Below are positions 49,688 through 59,200 of a DNA stretch of 64,000 nt, one piece after another. Origin of the DNA: 2-02-FULL-55-14 sp964473365 (GTDB lineage Bacteria > Bacteroidota > Ignavibacteria > UBA10030); NCBI GenBank assembly GCA_964473365.1, contig CAYYOV010000002.1:62001-126000 (forward strand). Reading direction: 5' to 3'. The notes beneath the pieces are model-generated. The model saw only the letters and a program-made list of their open reading frames with translations. It was not told the origin of the DNA and searched no databases. The position numbers and the translations under genes were made by a program. The first letter of the stretch is position 1. Each line of letters opens with the position of its first letter.

Positions 49688-50239
49688 CTAATAGTACTTT
49701 CGGTAGACGGCGATATCATGCATCCGGTAGGGAATGACGTTCCCCGCGTCGTCCTTGATCATCGAAAAGTTCTGCACGTTGACCATGATCCGCTTGTGCC
49801 ACGTCTGGCTGGTTTGCACGGTCAAGTTGTCCTCGTGGACATACTCGATCGAATCCCGGACGATGAACCATCCGAGCCGTGGATTCCACACCCAACGGAC
49901 GTATCCGTGATAGTCGTCGACGTCGTCAAATCGCCATTGGGAACGGAAGACTCCTGTTCGGGATGAATCGGGTGGAGTGATCGTCTCGCCACCGTCTGGC
50001 CCGAACGAGCCGCGGGATGTCATCCCAGCATTCGTGAATACGCGTCGATTGTTTGTCGTGTTTTCGTCGAAGCTCTTCGTGAGCACTTCGTCGAGCATTG
50101 ACTGAGCGTACGACAAGGCGTTCAGGTTCGCCTCCATTTCAAGGCCCATGTTCGAGGTCTGAATGATCGTGGCGTTGACCGCTAGCGTCAGTGTCGAGAG
50201 GAGCGTGAACGCGCCGATCGTGAGCATCGCTTGTCCCAT
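49688..50239 (-). CDS. Pseudopilin-like protein (PilV/GspI-like)
   Basis: A 183-residue protein with an N-terminal hydrophobic helix (MGQAMLTIGAFTLLSTLTLAVN), then NMGLEMEANLNALSYAQSMLDEVLTKSFDE, a helical stretch like that of PilV/GspI proteins (AxxxAQsmLdE), and a mostly beta C-terminal part ending DIAVYRKYY. Only MG precedes the hydrophobic segment, so any leader would be two residues long. AGGAG lies about 10 bases upstream of the ATG. It is the first gene of the minus-strand trio. Confidence 0.6.
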   Translation of the reverse strand: MGQAMLTIGAFTLLSTLTLAVNATIIQTSNMGLEMEANLNALSYAQSMLDEVLTKSFDENTTNNRRVFTNAGMTSRGSFGPDGGETITPPDSSRTGVFRSQWRFDDVDDYHGYVRWVWNPRLGWFIVRDSIEYVHEDNLTVQTSQTWHKRIMVNVQNFSMIKDDAGNVIPYRMHDIAVYRKYY

Positions 50240-50598
50240 GGTGAACGTACTCCTGCTGGAATACCCATTCGTTGAATGACGGGGTTGCTACCTCCGACCC
50301 AGAACACGTTAGCGGTTCCGGGTCCCCGGCCCTATGTGCCATATCACAGTTTCGTACGCGGCTATGACCGATCTTCGCAAGCCGTGAGACGACCCACCGG
50401 GCCACAACGGGTGGCGTGAGGCACAACTCTTTGTTGACTCCGGCCGGAGCGAAGGAGGTTTTCGACCTTGGCCTGAAATCCCGTTGACCGGTTATCTATT
50501 GATGCAACAATCCGTCCACAAACGCAAAAGGCAAATCAGCCGAATTTCGAAGCTTCGAATGGTGAAGCCTGTATCGATTTGGTCCTGGGTGCTCAATT
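50240..50598. other. AT-richer divergent intergenic region
   Basis: Separates the minus-strand pilin-like trio from the pilT-secretin operon and must hold promoters for both. It is visibly lower in GC than its neighbours. The only clear structure is the 14-bp palindrome listed below; no conserved gene is seen. Confidence 0.5.
50546..50559. promoter_or_regulatory. Perfect 14-bp palindrome, possible operator
   Basis: TTCGAAGCTTCGAA, a perfect inverted repeat in the divergent intergenic space upstream of the pilT-like operon. Confidence 0.3.
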
Positions 50599-50808
50599 AT
50601 GGGTAATAATGACACACCAGACCAAACGCCCCCACTGGCTGGCGCCAAGAATGTACGAAAACCTGCGGCCGAAACACAATATGATGTTGTAGCAGAAGAT
50701 GGTGGAAAGAGCGCAACAAAGACTTTAAGCAAGTTGCAATTTACTGTGGCCTTCCGTATACTCTACCGACTTAGTGGAGAAGAGACGGCTCGTACGAACA
50801 ATACCTAA
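50599..50808 (+). CDS. Small hypothetical protein
   Basis: A 69-residue ORF (MGNNDTPDQTPPLAG start) in the AT-richer region, ending 15 bases before the PilT-like ATPase. The predicted product is polar and probably disordered, with one short hydrophobic stretch (LQFTVAFRILYRL). There is no family match and no clear Shine-Dalgarno site. It could equally be leader sequence of the following operon. Confidence 0.3.
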   Translation: MGNNDTPDQTPPLAGAKNVRKPAAETQYDVVAEDGGKSATKTLSKLQFTVAFRILYRLSGEETARTNNT

Positions 50809-50823
50809 GACTCCAGAGTCCGC

Positions 50824-52131
50824 ATGCCCCCAACTTCGCCACCGCCAGCGCCAATGTCCAGACCGGGCAATGCTGCTGCTGCCGAGTTGTCTCCCGTTAT
50901 TCTTGAAGGCCACAAGGTCCTGAAGGAAGTGGCGGCCACGTTGCCGCAGACCGTCACTGGCCTTGAGCGTCAGATGATGATTGGCGATACCTTGTCGCGC
51001 GTCGATGAGACGTCGAAGATGAAGCTTCTGACGCTGATGAACCATCTTCTGTCAAAGATGTTCACGATCAATGCGTCAGACATCGACATGGGAGGCTATG
51101 GGTCCCAAGGATTTATTTGGTACCGGATCTATGGGTCAAAGAAGCCTGATCCGACGCTCGGGAAATACAGTCCCGACGAGATGAATGTTCTCGTCCAGAG
51201 CGTTATTGGAGACCGTCAGCGCACGTTCCTCTACGAGAATCGGAACCTCGACTTCTCTCATATGCTGTACCTCGAGGGGGGTGAGTTCCGACGGTTCCGA
51301 GCCGACGCCTACTTCGACCTGGATCAGCTTGCGCTGAACATGAGGGCCATCAACAATACTGTCCGGCCCTACAAATTGCTCGAGCTCCATCCGAGCGTGA
51401 CGAAGATGGTCAGTCTGGCGCAGACGAAGGAAGGGCTCTGTCTTGTCACGGGCATCACAGGCTCCGGCAAGAGCTCGACGCTGGACGCCATCATCGATGC
51501 GAACAACCATTCCGTCGACGGCCACATCGTCATCATTGCGTCGCCGATCGAGTACGTGCACCGCTCCGATCGATGCATCATTCGTCACCGGGAGGTCGGG
51601 CGAGACGTCTTGTCGTTCAAGGAAGGGGCCATTCAGGCCCTGCGGCAGGATCCTGACATCATCATGCTCGGCGAATTGCGCGATCCTGAGACAATCATGA
51701 CGGCGCTCGAGATCACGGACTCGGGCCATAAGGTCTTCTCGACGCTTCACACCGCCTCGGCCGTGGAAAGTATCGACCGGATCATCGGTGAAATTCCCCC
51801 CATCGAGCAGGAGCGCGTCCGGAATCGCCTGGGCGAAACGTTGCGGGCCGTGATCTCCCAAAAGCTCGTTCCCAGCCTCGACGGCAAGCGCGTCCTGGCG
51901 AAGGAGATCATGATCGCCACGCCGTCGGTCAGGGCCGCGATCAAGAACAACAACACGACCGAGATCTATCAGATGATCTCTGAAGGTCTCGAGCAGGGGA
52001 TGAATACGATGGAGCAGGATCTGAAACGCCTCTATCTGGCGAAGAAGATCTCGCTCGAGAACGCGATCAACTACGCCAACAACAAGCGTCGTCTACAGCA
52101 GTTGCTGCAGATCACTCCGTCGGACAACTAG
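50824..52131 (+). CDS. pilT: PilT-like secretion/retraction ATPase
   Basis: A 435-residue ATPase of the PilT/PilU class. A 60-residue Pro/Ala-rich N-terminal extension precedes the usual PAS-like domain (SDIDMGGYGSQGFIWYRIYG). The core has Walker A GITGSGKSST (from residue 210), an Asp-box region, Walker B ALRQDPDIIMLGELRD and the His box STLHTASA. The retraction motif AIRNLIRE is only partly kept (SVRAAIK). No CxxC pairs are present, unlike PilB. It is the first gene of the pilM/N-pilO/P-secretin operon. It may power retraction or another step; which is not decidable here. Confidence 0.88.
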   Translation: MPPTSPPPAPMSRPGNAAAAELSPVILEGHKVLKEVAATLPQTVTGLERQMMIGDTLSRVDETSKMKLLTLMNHLLSKMFTINASDIDMGGYGSQGFIWYRIYGSKKPDPTLGKYSPDEMNVLVQSVIGDRQRTFLYENRNLDFSHMLYLEGGEFRRFRADAYFDLDQLALNMRAINNTVRPYKLLELHPSVTKMVSLAQTKEGLCLVTGITGSGKSSTLDAIIDANNHSVDGHIVIIASPIEYVHRSDRCIIRHREVGRDVLSFKEGAIQALRQDPDIIMLGELRDPETIMTALEITDSGHKVFSTLHTASAVESIDRIIGEIPPIEQERVRNRLGETLRAVISQKLVPSLDGKRVLAKEIMIATPSVRAAIKNNNTTEIYQMISEGLEQGMNTMEQDLKRLYLAKKISLENAINYANNKRRLQQLLQITPSDN

Positions 52132-52254
52132 CTCCGCGGACGAACCACCCGGCCGCAGTCAGACGGTGGCCGGATGCCGCACATCGTTACCCCGCCGCTG
52201 ACAGGCAGGCGGGTTGCTCCAGCGATCCACCACGTCGGAGACACCGGACCCCGT

Positions 52255-53865
52255 ATGACTATCCAAAAAGGTGATGGAAAGACCGCCGTCTCGCTGTTCG
52301 TCGACGGTCTGTCGCTGAAGTTCATTCAGCTCTCCTTGAAGGGTGGGAAGGTCGTTCTGCGCGATTTCAAGACCGTCGCGCTCGTGAAGAAGTTCGAGGA
52401 GAAGGAGCTCGCCGCCGAGAACGAGGAGTCGGGGGGGTTCGGCGAGACTCCCGCGCCTGGCGACGCCTTTGGAGGCGGCGCGGCAACACTCGATGGGGGA
52501 CAAGAAGAGGAGGCGAACTCCAATTCTACTGTCCTCTTGGGTCTGCTATCCGATCTTGGGGCGAGATTTTCGCTCAACTATGCGCTCTCCGAGCCTGCAG
52601 TCACCTACCAGGAATTCGAATCGGACTTTGGCCTGAAGGGGACGGCGCTCCGCAAGCGGATCATCGAAGAACTGGCAACGTCTCGTGCCACACCGCCGGT
52701 GATGGACTCATTCGCGGTGATCCCACACGCCAACGGCGGGATCCTGACGGTGATCCGCGAGGACGGGCTGAACCTGTACGACCTGCTGACCGAGATCAAG
52801 AGTTTCCTCGGCAACCGGGCACCGAACCTGGAGTACATCGACAGCGCTGACGTGGCCCTCATTGAGATGATCCGGACGGGCTACGAGGTCCAGGACGAAG
52901 AGGTGACGGTCGTTGTGTACGTCGGCCACGATTTCAGCCGCATCATCTTCATGCAGGGCAAGGAATATCTCCACTTCGCCCCGATCATCAGCGAAGGGCA
53001 CGAATCGCCGAATCTGGAGAACACGCTCTACTCGCGCATCCTGCTCGAACAGGACAATATCGCCCTCGCCCGGATGGACCGCATTATCCTGGCGGGTGAG
53101 GCGCACAAGGTGAACCTGCTCGAATCTTTGGCTCCGCAATTCTCCTCCGCACAGGTCGAGTACGCGCATATCCCCGACGTCGACCTGACACCGTTCGACG
53201 GATCGGTGGGCGAGGCGCTGTCGGAATATGCCATTCCGATCATGAATGCCTGGAAGGCGCTGGAGCCCAAGCGGAAGACCTTCTATTCTACGAACCTGAT
53301 CCCGGGCGCGATCATCGAGGCCCAGAAGGTCTTCAAGCTGGCCTGGCACGGCTGGGTTACGGCGCTGGGCATCATCGCGGCGATCGTTTTCTTTTACAAT
53401 GCGATCCTCGAGCAGAGCGTCGATATTCGCCGGGCGAAAGAAGAACTCGCGCAGAAGCAGCTTCGCCTGGCCGACCTCGACCTGTTCAGGTCCCGAAAGG
53501 ACGTGCTCCAAGGCGATATCAACCGGTACATCAACGCGACGACGACGTACGACTCGATCGCGCCAGGCGGTGACCGCTGGAGCCGGATCCTCCACTATGT
53601 CGCAACGAGCGTCGAGGATCTGAACTCCATGTGGATCTACAATATGCGGCCCGATCCACAGAACAAATCGATCATCATCCTCTCCGGTCGCTCGATCTAC
53701 CGAACGCGGATTCCGCGCATCGCCAGCATCTTCGAGAAGGCCACACTGCGCGAGGTGCGGACGACAACGGTCCGGAACAAGATCGTGTATGAATTCGACA
53801 TCGTCATCGAGCGGGTCGACAAACATGATATTCCCGAGCGGCCGTACGACGCCGCCCGGCGATAA
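52255..53865 (+). CDS. PilM-PilN fusion protein
   Basis: A 537-residue protein. Residues 1-340 form a divergent actin-like (PilM/ASKHA) domain (VSLFVDGLSLKFIQLSLKGGKVVLRDF, YIDSADVALIEMI, VTVVVYVGHDFSRIIFMQGKEYLHF, RIILAGEAHKVNLLESLA). It is interrupted by an acidic, Gly-rich disordered insert (about 40-85). A membrane helix follows at about 363-385, then a coiled coil and a periplasmic PilN-like domain ending KIVYEFDIVIERV. In most bacteria PilM and PilN are separate but bind each other, so a fusion is functionally sensible. The start at 52255 gives the canonical N terminus; a frame open from 52174 is not supported. Confidence 0.8.
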   Translation: MTIQKGDGKTAVSLFVDGLSLKFIQLSLKGGKVVLRDFKTVALVKKFEEKELAAENEESGGFGETPAPGDAFGGGAATLDGGQEEEANSNSTVLLGLLSDLGARFSLNYALSEPAVTYQEFESDFGLKGTALRKRIIEELATSRATPPVMDSFAVIPHANGGILTVIREDGLNLYDLLTEIKSFLGNRAPNLEYIDSADVALIEMIRTGYEVQDEEVTVVVYVGHDFSRIIFMQGKEYLHFAPIISEGHESPNLENTLYSRILLEQDNIALARMDRIILAGEAHKVNLLESLAPQFSSAQVEYAHIPDVDLTPFDGSVGEALSEYAIPIMNAWKALEPKRKTFYSTNLIPGAIIEAQKVFKLAWHGWVTALGIIAAIVFFYNAILEQSVDIRRAKEELAQKQLRLADLDLFRSRKDVLQGDINRYINATTTYDSIAPGGDRWSRILHYVATSVEDLNSMWIYNMRPDPQNKSIIILSGRSIYRTRIPRIASIFEKATLREVRTTTVRNKIVYEFDIVIERVDKHDIPERPYDAARR

Positions 53866-53882
53866 CCAACTGCGGAGGCCTC

Positions 53883-54779
53883 GTGACCTATAAGATCCGC
53901 AATACGATCGCACTTGCCGTGGTCCTGCTGCTCTTCAGCGGTGGCGGTGCTTTCTGGTACTACTACTGGCAGCCGCGCGAGCTGAAAGCGCTCGTCAAGC
54001 AGATCCAGGCGATCGACAAGGAGCTCGACAATCTTCCGATCCTGACGGAAGAGGTCCAGCGGCTGACGGTACAATTCCAGGACGTGAAGCGCCGGTACGA
54101 TTCCCGGAGCAAAGAGATCCCCGAGTTCGACGTCTCCTCACAAACTTACGGCTATATGAGCCGGGGCATCGACGTTGCCGGGTTCCTGAAGTTTGATATG
54201 AAGTTTCTCGGAACGCAGGAAAGCCCCGGTTACGGATTCAACGCCTACAGGCTCGAGCAAGGGGAGGCCCAGTTCGACAACCTGTACCGCTTCGTCTACT
54301 TCCTGGAGAACGGCCGGCGGCTCTACAAGATCTCGACGCTCGCGCTTGAGTACAAGGATGCGGTCGATTCTGAGACGAAGGAAACGAAGAAATGGATCGC
54401 ATTCGACATGGAGCTCCATGCGTACTACGTGCGGGGCATTCCGGAGCTCGGTTCGTCGCTTGCGGCCCGCAGTTTGACCGTGGTACCGGCGCCATTTGAC
54501 CCGTTCGATCCGCTCATCGTGCCGACGATCGCGGCGGAGGCGCCAATGGGCGAACTGAACCCGCGCAACGTCGAGATCAAGGCGGTCCTGCCGGGCAAAG
54601 CATTTGTGTTGTATGAGAACGAGCTTATCGTCCTGCAGCTCGGCGATCGCGTATGGCGCGGCGCCGTCAGCGCGATCGACCCGCGGACCAGCTCGGTGGA
54701 ATTCACGCTCAACGAAGGTGGCGTGATCACGAAGGTGTCCAAGCAGATCCAATTTGACCGTCGAAGGAGGCTCCGGTGA
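53883..54779 (+). CDS. PilO-like protein with PilP-like C-terminal domain
   Basis: A 298-residue protein: one membrane helix (8-28), a coiled coil (about 33-75: LKALVKQIQAIDKELDNLPIL) and a ferredoxin-like PilO region (DVAGFLKFDMKFLG, FDNLYRFVYFLENGRRLYKISTLALEY). The last 80 residues resemble the beta domain of PilP/GspC that contacts the secretin (NVEIKAVLPGKAFVLYENE, LGDRVWRGAVSAID, GVITKVSKQI). It appears to merge PilO and PilP. GTG start with GGAGG upstream; the stop overlaps the secretin start. Confidence 0.7.
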   Translation: MTYKIRNTIALAVVLLLFSGGGAFWYYYWQPRELKALVKQIQAIDKELDNLPILTEEVQRLTVQFQDVKRRYDSRSKEIPEFDVSSQTYGYMSRGIDVAGFLKFDMKFLGTQESPGYGFNAYRLEQGEAQFDNLYRFVYFLENGRRLYKISTLALEYKDAVDSETKETKKWIAFDMELHAYYVRGIPELGSSLAARSLTVVPAPFDPFDPLIVPTIAAEAPMGELNPRNVEIKAVLPGKAFVLYENELIVLQLGDRVWRGAVSAIDPRTSSVEFTLNEGGVITKVSKQIQFDRRRRLR

Positions 54780-56089
54780 ACCTCAAACGTGGAATGACCC
54801 TGTTGCTCATCGCCGTGCTGATGTCGGTGTCGGCGTTGGCCCAAACCGAGTCCCAGCTGCGACGCGCAGCCCAAGGGAAATCGGGAGCGGCTCCCGACGA
54901 GATCGTCTCGTTCCGTGCGGATGTACCGTATTCGCAGGCGATCAAATCGCTCGGAGATCTCTGGAAGACAAAGGGCGGGAAGATCGTCATCGACCGGTCG
55001 GGCACCAAAGAAGGGGACAAATCGATCGGCGTGAATATCGAGGCGATGTACTGGAAGGACGCCTTCGAGCTCATCCTGCGCTCGAACAAGCTCTGGTACA
55101 ACCAGTATGAAGAGCACGTCGAAGTGGTTCCGATGGAGGAGGCCGGCAGGTCGGCCCAGGTTGACACGAAGACAGTCGAGCAGGCCAAGACGGGAGGCGC
55201 TCCTGTGACGACCCCCACAGCGAGCCAGATGCCGATGAACGAACTTCCGATGAAGGTCGACTCGGCCGAGTACTACTTCAAGGATCGAGAGATCACGATC
55301 TCCAGCGTGTTCTTCGAGGTAGACCGGACAAAGCTGGCTCAGACCGGCATCGGCTTTTCCATCTTCCGGGGCAAAGGTCTCAACCTCGGCGTCGAGTTCA
55401 GCGGAGCGGACCGGATCACGACACCGATCCTCAATGCGACGGTCAGTCCGCGCGACAAGCGGCTGGCGGTGGACGTCGATGCGGCCCTACGCGTCTTCGA
55501 AAGCGAGCAGCTCGGCGAAGTGATCGCTCGTCCCCAGATCACGGTACGGAACGGCACATCGTCGAAGCTTCAGAGTGGCCAGAATTTTTCGGTGCAGTTG
55601 CGCGATTTTTCGGGCAACGTCGTCAACCAGTTCTACGAGACGGGCACGATCCTGACGGTCACGCCCAAGGTCTGGAAATTCCAAGAGAAGGAATTCATCA
55701 GCCTTAACTACAAGATCGAACGCAGCACGCTCCTCCCGTCAGCGACCACCATCCTGATCAACAAGACGGAGGCGAGCGGGACTCTCATGCTGCTGGACGG
55801 GGAAGAGGCGTACGTCGGTGGCCTGTACTCGACCGACGAATCGGTTACGCGCGAAGGTGTGCCGGTGCTCAAGGACCTGCCGTGGTGGGTGCTCGGTCTG
55901 CGTTACTTGTTCGGCTTCGATGCAACCAGCTACAAGAAGAAGGAGCTCGTCGTCCTCATGCGCGCGCAGATGGTGCCGCTGCTCGAGGACCGGCTCAAGG
56001 CGGCCCCGGTGCAGCAGGGGTTGGACAACGTCCTGAAGGACATGAACCAGGACCTCCAGAAGCGGACGACACAAAAGAAGGTCCAGTAG
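54776..56089 (+). CDS. Short outer-membrane secretin (PilQ/GspD type)
   Basis: A 437-residue secretin with a signal peptide (about 1-22). One N-terminal STN/N0-like domain (about 45-115: IKSLGDLWKTKGGKIVIDRS) leads directly to the secretin C-domain (about 190-400). That domain carries LGEVIARPQITVRNGTSSKLQSGQNFSV, FYETGTILTVTPKVW, LMLLDGEEAYVGGLYSTDE and a final VPVLKDLPWWVLGLRYLFGFDATSYKKKELVVLMRAQMV. PilQ and GspD are usually 600-750 residues with several N domains, so this one is strikingly compact. GTG start overlapping the upstream stop (GTGA). Confidence 0.88.
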   Translation: MNLKRGMTLLLIAVLMSVSALAQTESQLRRAAQGKSGAAPDEIVSFRADVPYSQAIKSLGDLWKTKGGKIVIDRSGTKEGDKSIGVNIEAMYWKDAFELILRSNKLWYNQYEEHVEVVPMEEAGRSAQVDTKTVEQAKTGGAPVTTPTASQMPMNELPMKVDSAEYYFKDREITISSVFFEVDRTKLAQTGIGFSIFRGKGLNLGVEFSGADRITTPILNATVSPRDKRLAVDVDAALRVFESEQLGEVIARPQITVRNGTSSKLQSGQNFSVQLRDFSGNVVNQFYETGTILTVTPKVWKFQEKEFISLNYKIERSTLLPSATTILINKTEASGTLMLLDGEEAYVGGLYSTDESVTREGVPVLKDLPWWVLGLRYLFGFDATSYKKKELVVLMRAQMVPLLEDRLKAAPVQQGLDNVLKDMNQDLQKRTTQKKVQ

Positions 56090-56111
56090 CCCCCGAAAGG
56101 GTTCGCGATAC

Positions 56112-56201
56112 ATCCACGAAGGTCACGAGGCACACGAGGTCGGTTCGGTCTTCAGACGAGGACACAGGTCGCATTCGTGTCGCTTCGTGCGCTTTGTGGA
56201 T
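56112..56201. repeat. Large imperfect inverted repeat after the secretin gene
   Basis: Left arm 56112-56139 (starting ATCCACGAAGG) and right arm 56172-56201 (ending CTTTGTGGAT) are imperfectly complementary over about 28 bases, around a ~32-base centre. TTTGTTTCTTG follows on the plus strand, so the structure could act as a terminator. Repeats with CCACGAAGG-type ends occur between genes in many environmental bacteria. Confidence 0.55.
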
Positions 56202-56264
56202 TTTGTTTCTTGTTCTGAGCCAGTTCGAGCTGGCATTCAATGAGATCGGTCACGGGAGGATGGT

Positions 56265-59200
56265 ATGACGTACGGTCAAGCGATTACGCGCCTGCTTACG
56301 GCTTCGCTGTTGTTGGTGATGGCGTGCCAGAACCCGGAGGAAGAAGGCCCGGGCGGAGGGACCACGGTCTCGACGATCCTCAGCGGAAGGGTCCTCAGAA
56401 GCGACAACGGCACGGCCGTCCCAGGGGCCTACGTGCGGGACATCTCGAATGCGAGCAAGGTCGACACGACCGACGCGAACGGGACGTTTGCGCTGAGCTA
56501 CGACCTGGCCGCGGGCCAGTCGTACGCGACCACCATCTATGCCACACGCACGCCCGGTTTTGGCAACGATTCGGCGTCGGTGACGTTGCAGTCAGGGACC
56601 AATCAGTCCGTCGACCTCATCCTCGTGGCCGACAGCACGAGCCCTCCGACCAATCCCGGGCAAACGTCCGGCCAGCCGGCCAGCGTCGTGCTCGTGGGGA
56701 CAGAGGCAACGACCATTTCTATCCGCGGGACCGGATATAACGAATCATCCCTCCTCACGTTCGAAGTACGCGACTCGCTCGGGAATGCGATCCTCGGCGC
56801 GAATGGACCAAACGTGAAATTCGCGATCGTGGGTGGGCCGAATGGAGGCGAATATGTCTATCCGACGGTGGCACAGGTGGTCGCGGGGACAGGTCGGATC
56901 TCCACGCGGCTGAATGCGGGCACCAAGCCCGGTGTCATCCAGATCCAGGCGAGCACGCGGAACGATTCCGTCCTCTCTGCCCCTGCGCGTGTGACGATCG
57001 CGAGTGGTCTCCCGTATGGACCCAATGCTTCTATCGGACGCAGCAAGGCAAACGTAGCAGGTGGGTTGTTCGACAACGAACGCGTTCGTATCACGGTCTT
57101 CCTGGGTGACCGATACCAGAACCCGGTCCCGCCAGGTACAGCCGTTTACTTCACGACCACGGGCGGCATCATTCAGCCGACTGCGTTCACGGACCAAGAT
57201 GGCCAGGCGAGCGTCGATCTGATCACGGCCAATCCACGGCCGGCAGGGGGCGTCGCCATCATCACGGCCCGAACCATTGGTGATACGGCTGCCCGTAAAG
57301 CAGATAGCCTCATCCAATTGCAGACGCAGGTAGTGTTCTCGGGCGCGACTATCATCACGGCTCCGACGGCAGCGTTCGGCGTTCCTGACAGCGGTTCGTA
57401 CAGCTTCGCGTATTCCGTGCTCGACGCCAACGGCAACCCGTTGGTCGCCGGGACGACCATCCTCGTCACGCTCGACGGCCCGGGGGCCGCAGACCTGGAG
57501 GCGCAGGGCGATGTTGATGTGACGATGAAGGATTCTCCGAATCCGGCAGACGGGAACTTCAACGTGAAGATCGTCGACAAGACCCGAGGTGGGACCGGAG
57601 GGTTCTTCGCGGTCAATATTAAGGTCAAGGGTCAGAATGGCGAGGCCTTCCACACCTTCAATGGATTGGCCCTGACGACCGGTGGCGGTGGTGGATCCGT
57701 TTCTTCAACGAGCACCCCTCGTAGCATCGCACTGAGCTCGATCAGTTCTCGTACGTTGTCGGTCAAAGGGACCGGTGCGGGTGAAACAGCGCGCCTGACG
57801 TTCATCGTTCGGGATTCGCTCGGCAATCCGGTCGGCAACCCGTTGGATCCCTCCGTGAAGTCGTTCGTAACTTTCTCGATCAATCCATCGAGCGGTCTGG
57901 GCGGAGCGTTCGTGTACCCGTCGGGCGATTCGACGGACGTCAATGGACAAGTTGGAGTGAACTTCAATTCAGGTACGCAGGCCGGTGTCGTGCAGGTCGT
58001 GGCAAGCACCGTGACCGCCGCTGGAACGATTACGGCTTCACCGGTGCAAATCACGATCCAGGGTGGTCTGCCTGATTCGAACAGGTTCGTCGTAACGCTG
58101 GACCAGACGAACATGCCGGGCCTCGTCAAGACGGGTACGCTGGGCCAGGTGGCCGTCCAAGCGGCCGACGAATTCGGCAATGCCGTGCAACCCGGTACGG
58201 CGATCTACTTCACGACCAACATCGGCCTCATCAAGGCGTCCTCGGTTACGAATGAATCGGGCGTCGCGACCGCCCCGCTGAGCGGAGGCGTCGTTGGTGC
58301 TTCGACCGGACAGGGGACGGTTACTGTTCAGACGCTTGGTAAGAGTGGAGAAACTGTCCAGAAACAGCTGCCGTTCTTGTTCACGGGCGCTCCGGTCATT
58401 TCAAATGTCCCTGCGAGCGGCTTCAGCATTCCGGACAGCGGATTCTACAGCTTCTCGTTCACCGTGGCCGATGCGAACGGCAATCCGCTTTCAAAGGGTG
58501 CGACGATCACCGTCACAAAGGACGGAGCCGGATCGTCCGACCTGTCGCTCACGGGCGACGTCAATCGTACGATGATCGATACGCGCTCGGTCGCTGCGAC
58601 GACGTTCAACGTGACGGCGACGGACAAGTCGAATGGCGGGCCATCGGGTCCGGTCACCTTCACGATCAGCGTCTCCGGCCCCAATGGTGAAGCTACCGCA
58701 AGCTTCACGGGCTCGCAGCTTGTCACCGGACAACCCGGTACGGGTGGCTCAGGTTCTGGATTCGCTTCGAGCATCGAATTCCTCGGTTCACAAGGCAATG
58801 TGCGCACGCTGTCTGTGCGAGGCACGGGAGCGAATGAGGCGGTCATCGTCCGCTTTGTAGTCAAGGATTCGCTCGGGAGCCCTGTCGACCTGAACCATCG
58901 TGCGACAGTAACGCTGAGCATCCAGGGAGGTCCGGGAGGAGGGGAGTTCCTCTCGCCGACGCCGACGTCACTCTTAACGGACGCCAGCGGTCAGGTCTAT
59001 GCGACATTGAATTCTGGGACGAAAGCCGGCGTGTTGCAGTTGCTGGCAACAGCGATCGTGAACGGCCGGACCATCACGTCGGCTCCGATCGCCTTCACGA
59101 TCTACGGTGGTCTGCCCTATGCGGGCGGTATGACCGTCTGGACGGACGTTTCGAATGTCCCGGGTCTGGTCGTGAGTGGCACACCGTTAGCCACAGTCAA

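Noticed and set aside
52708..53913. 401-codon minus-strand ORF opposite the PilM-PilN gene
   Set aside because: Antisense shadow; the plus strand has a better-supported domain structure.
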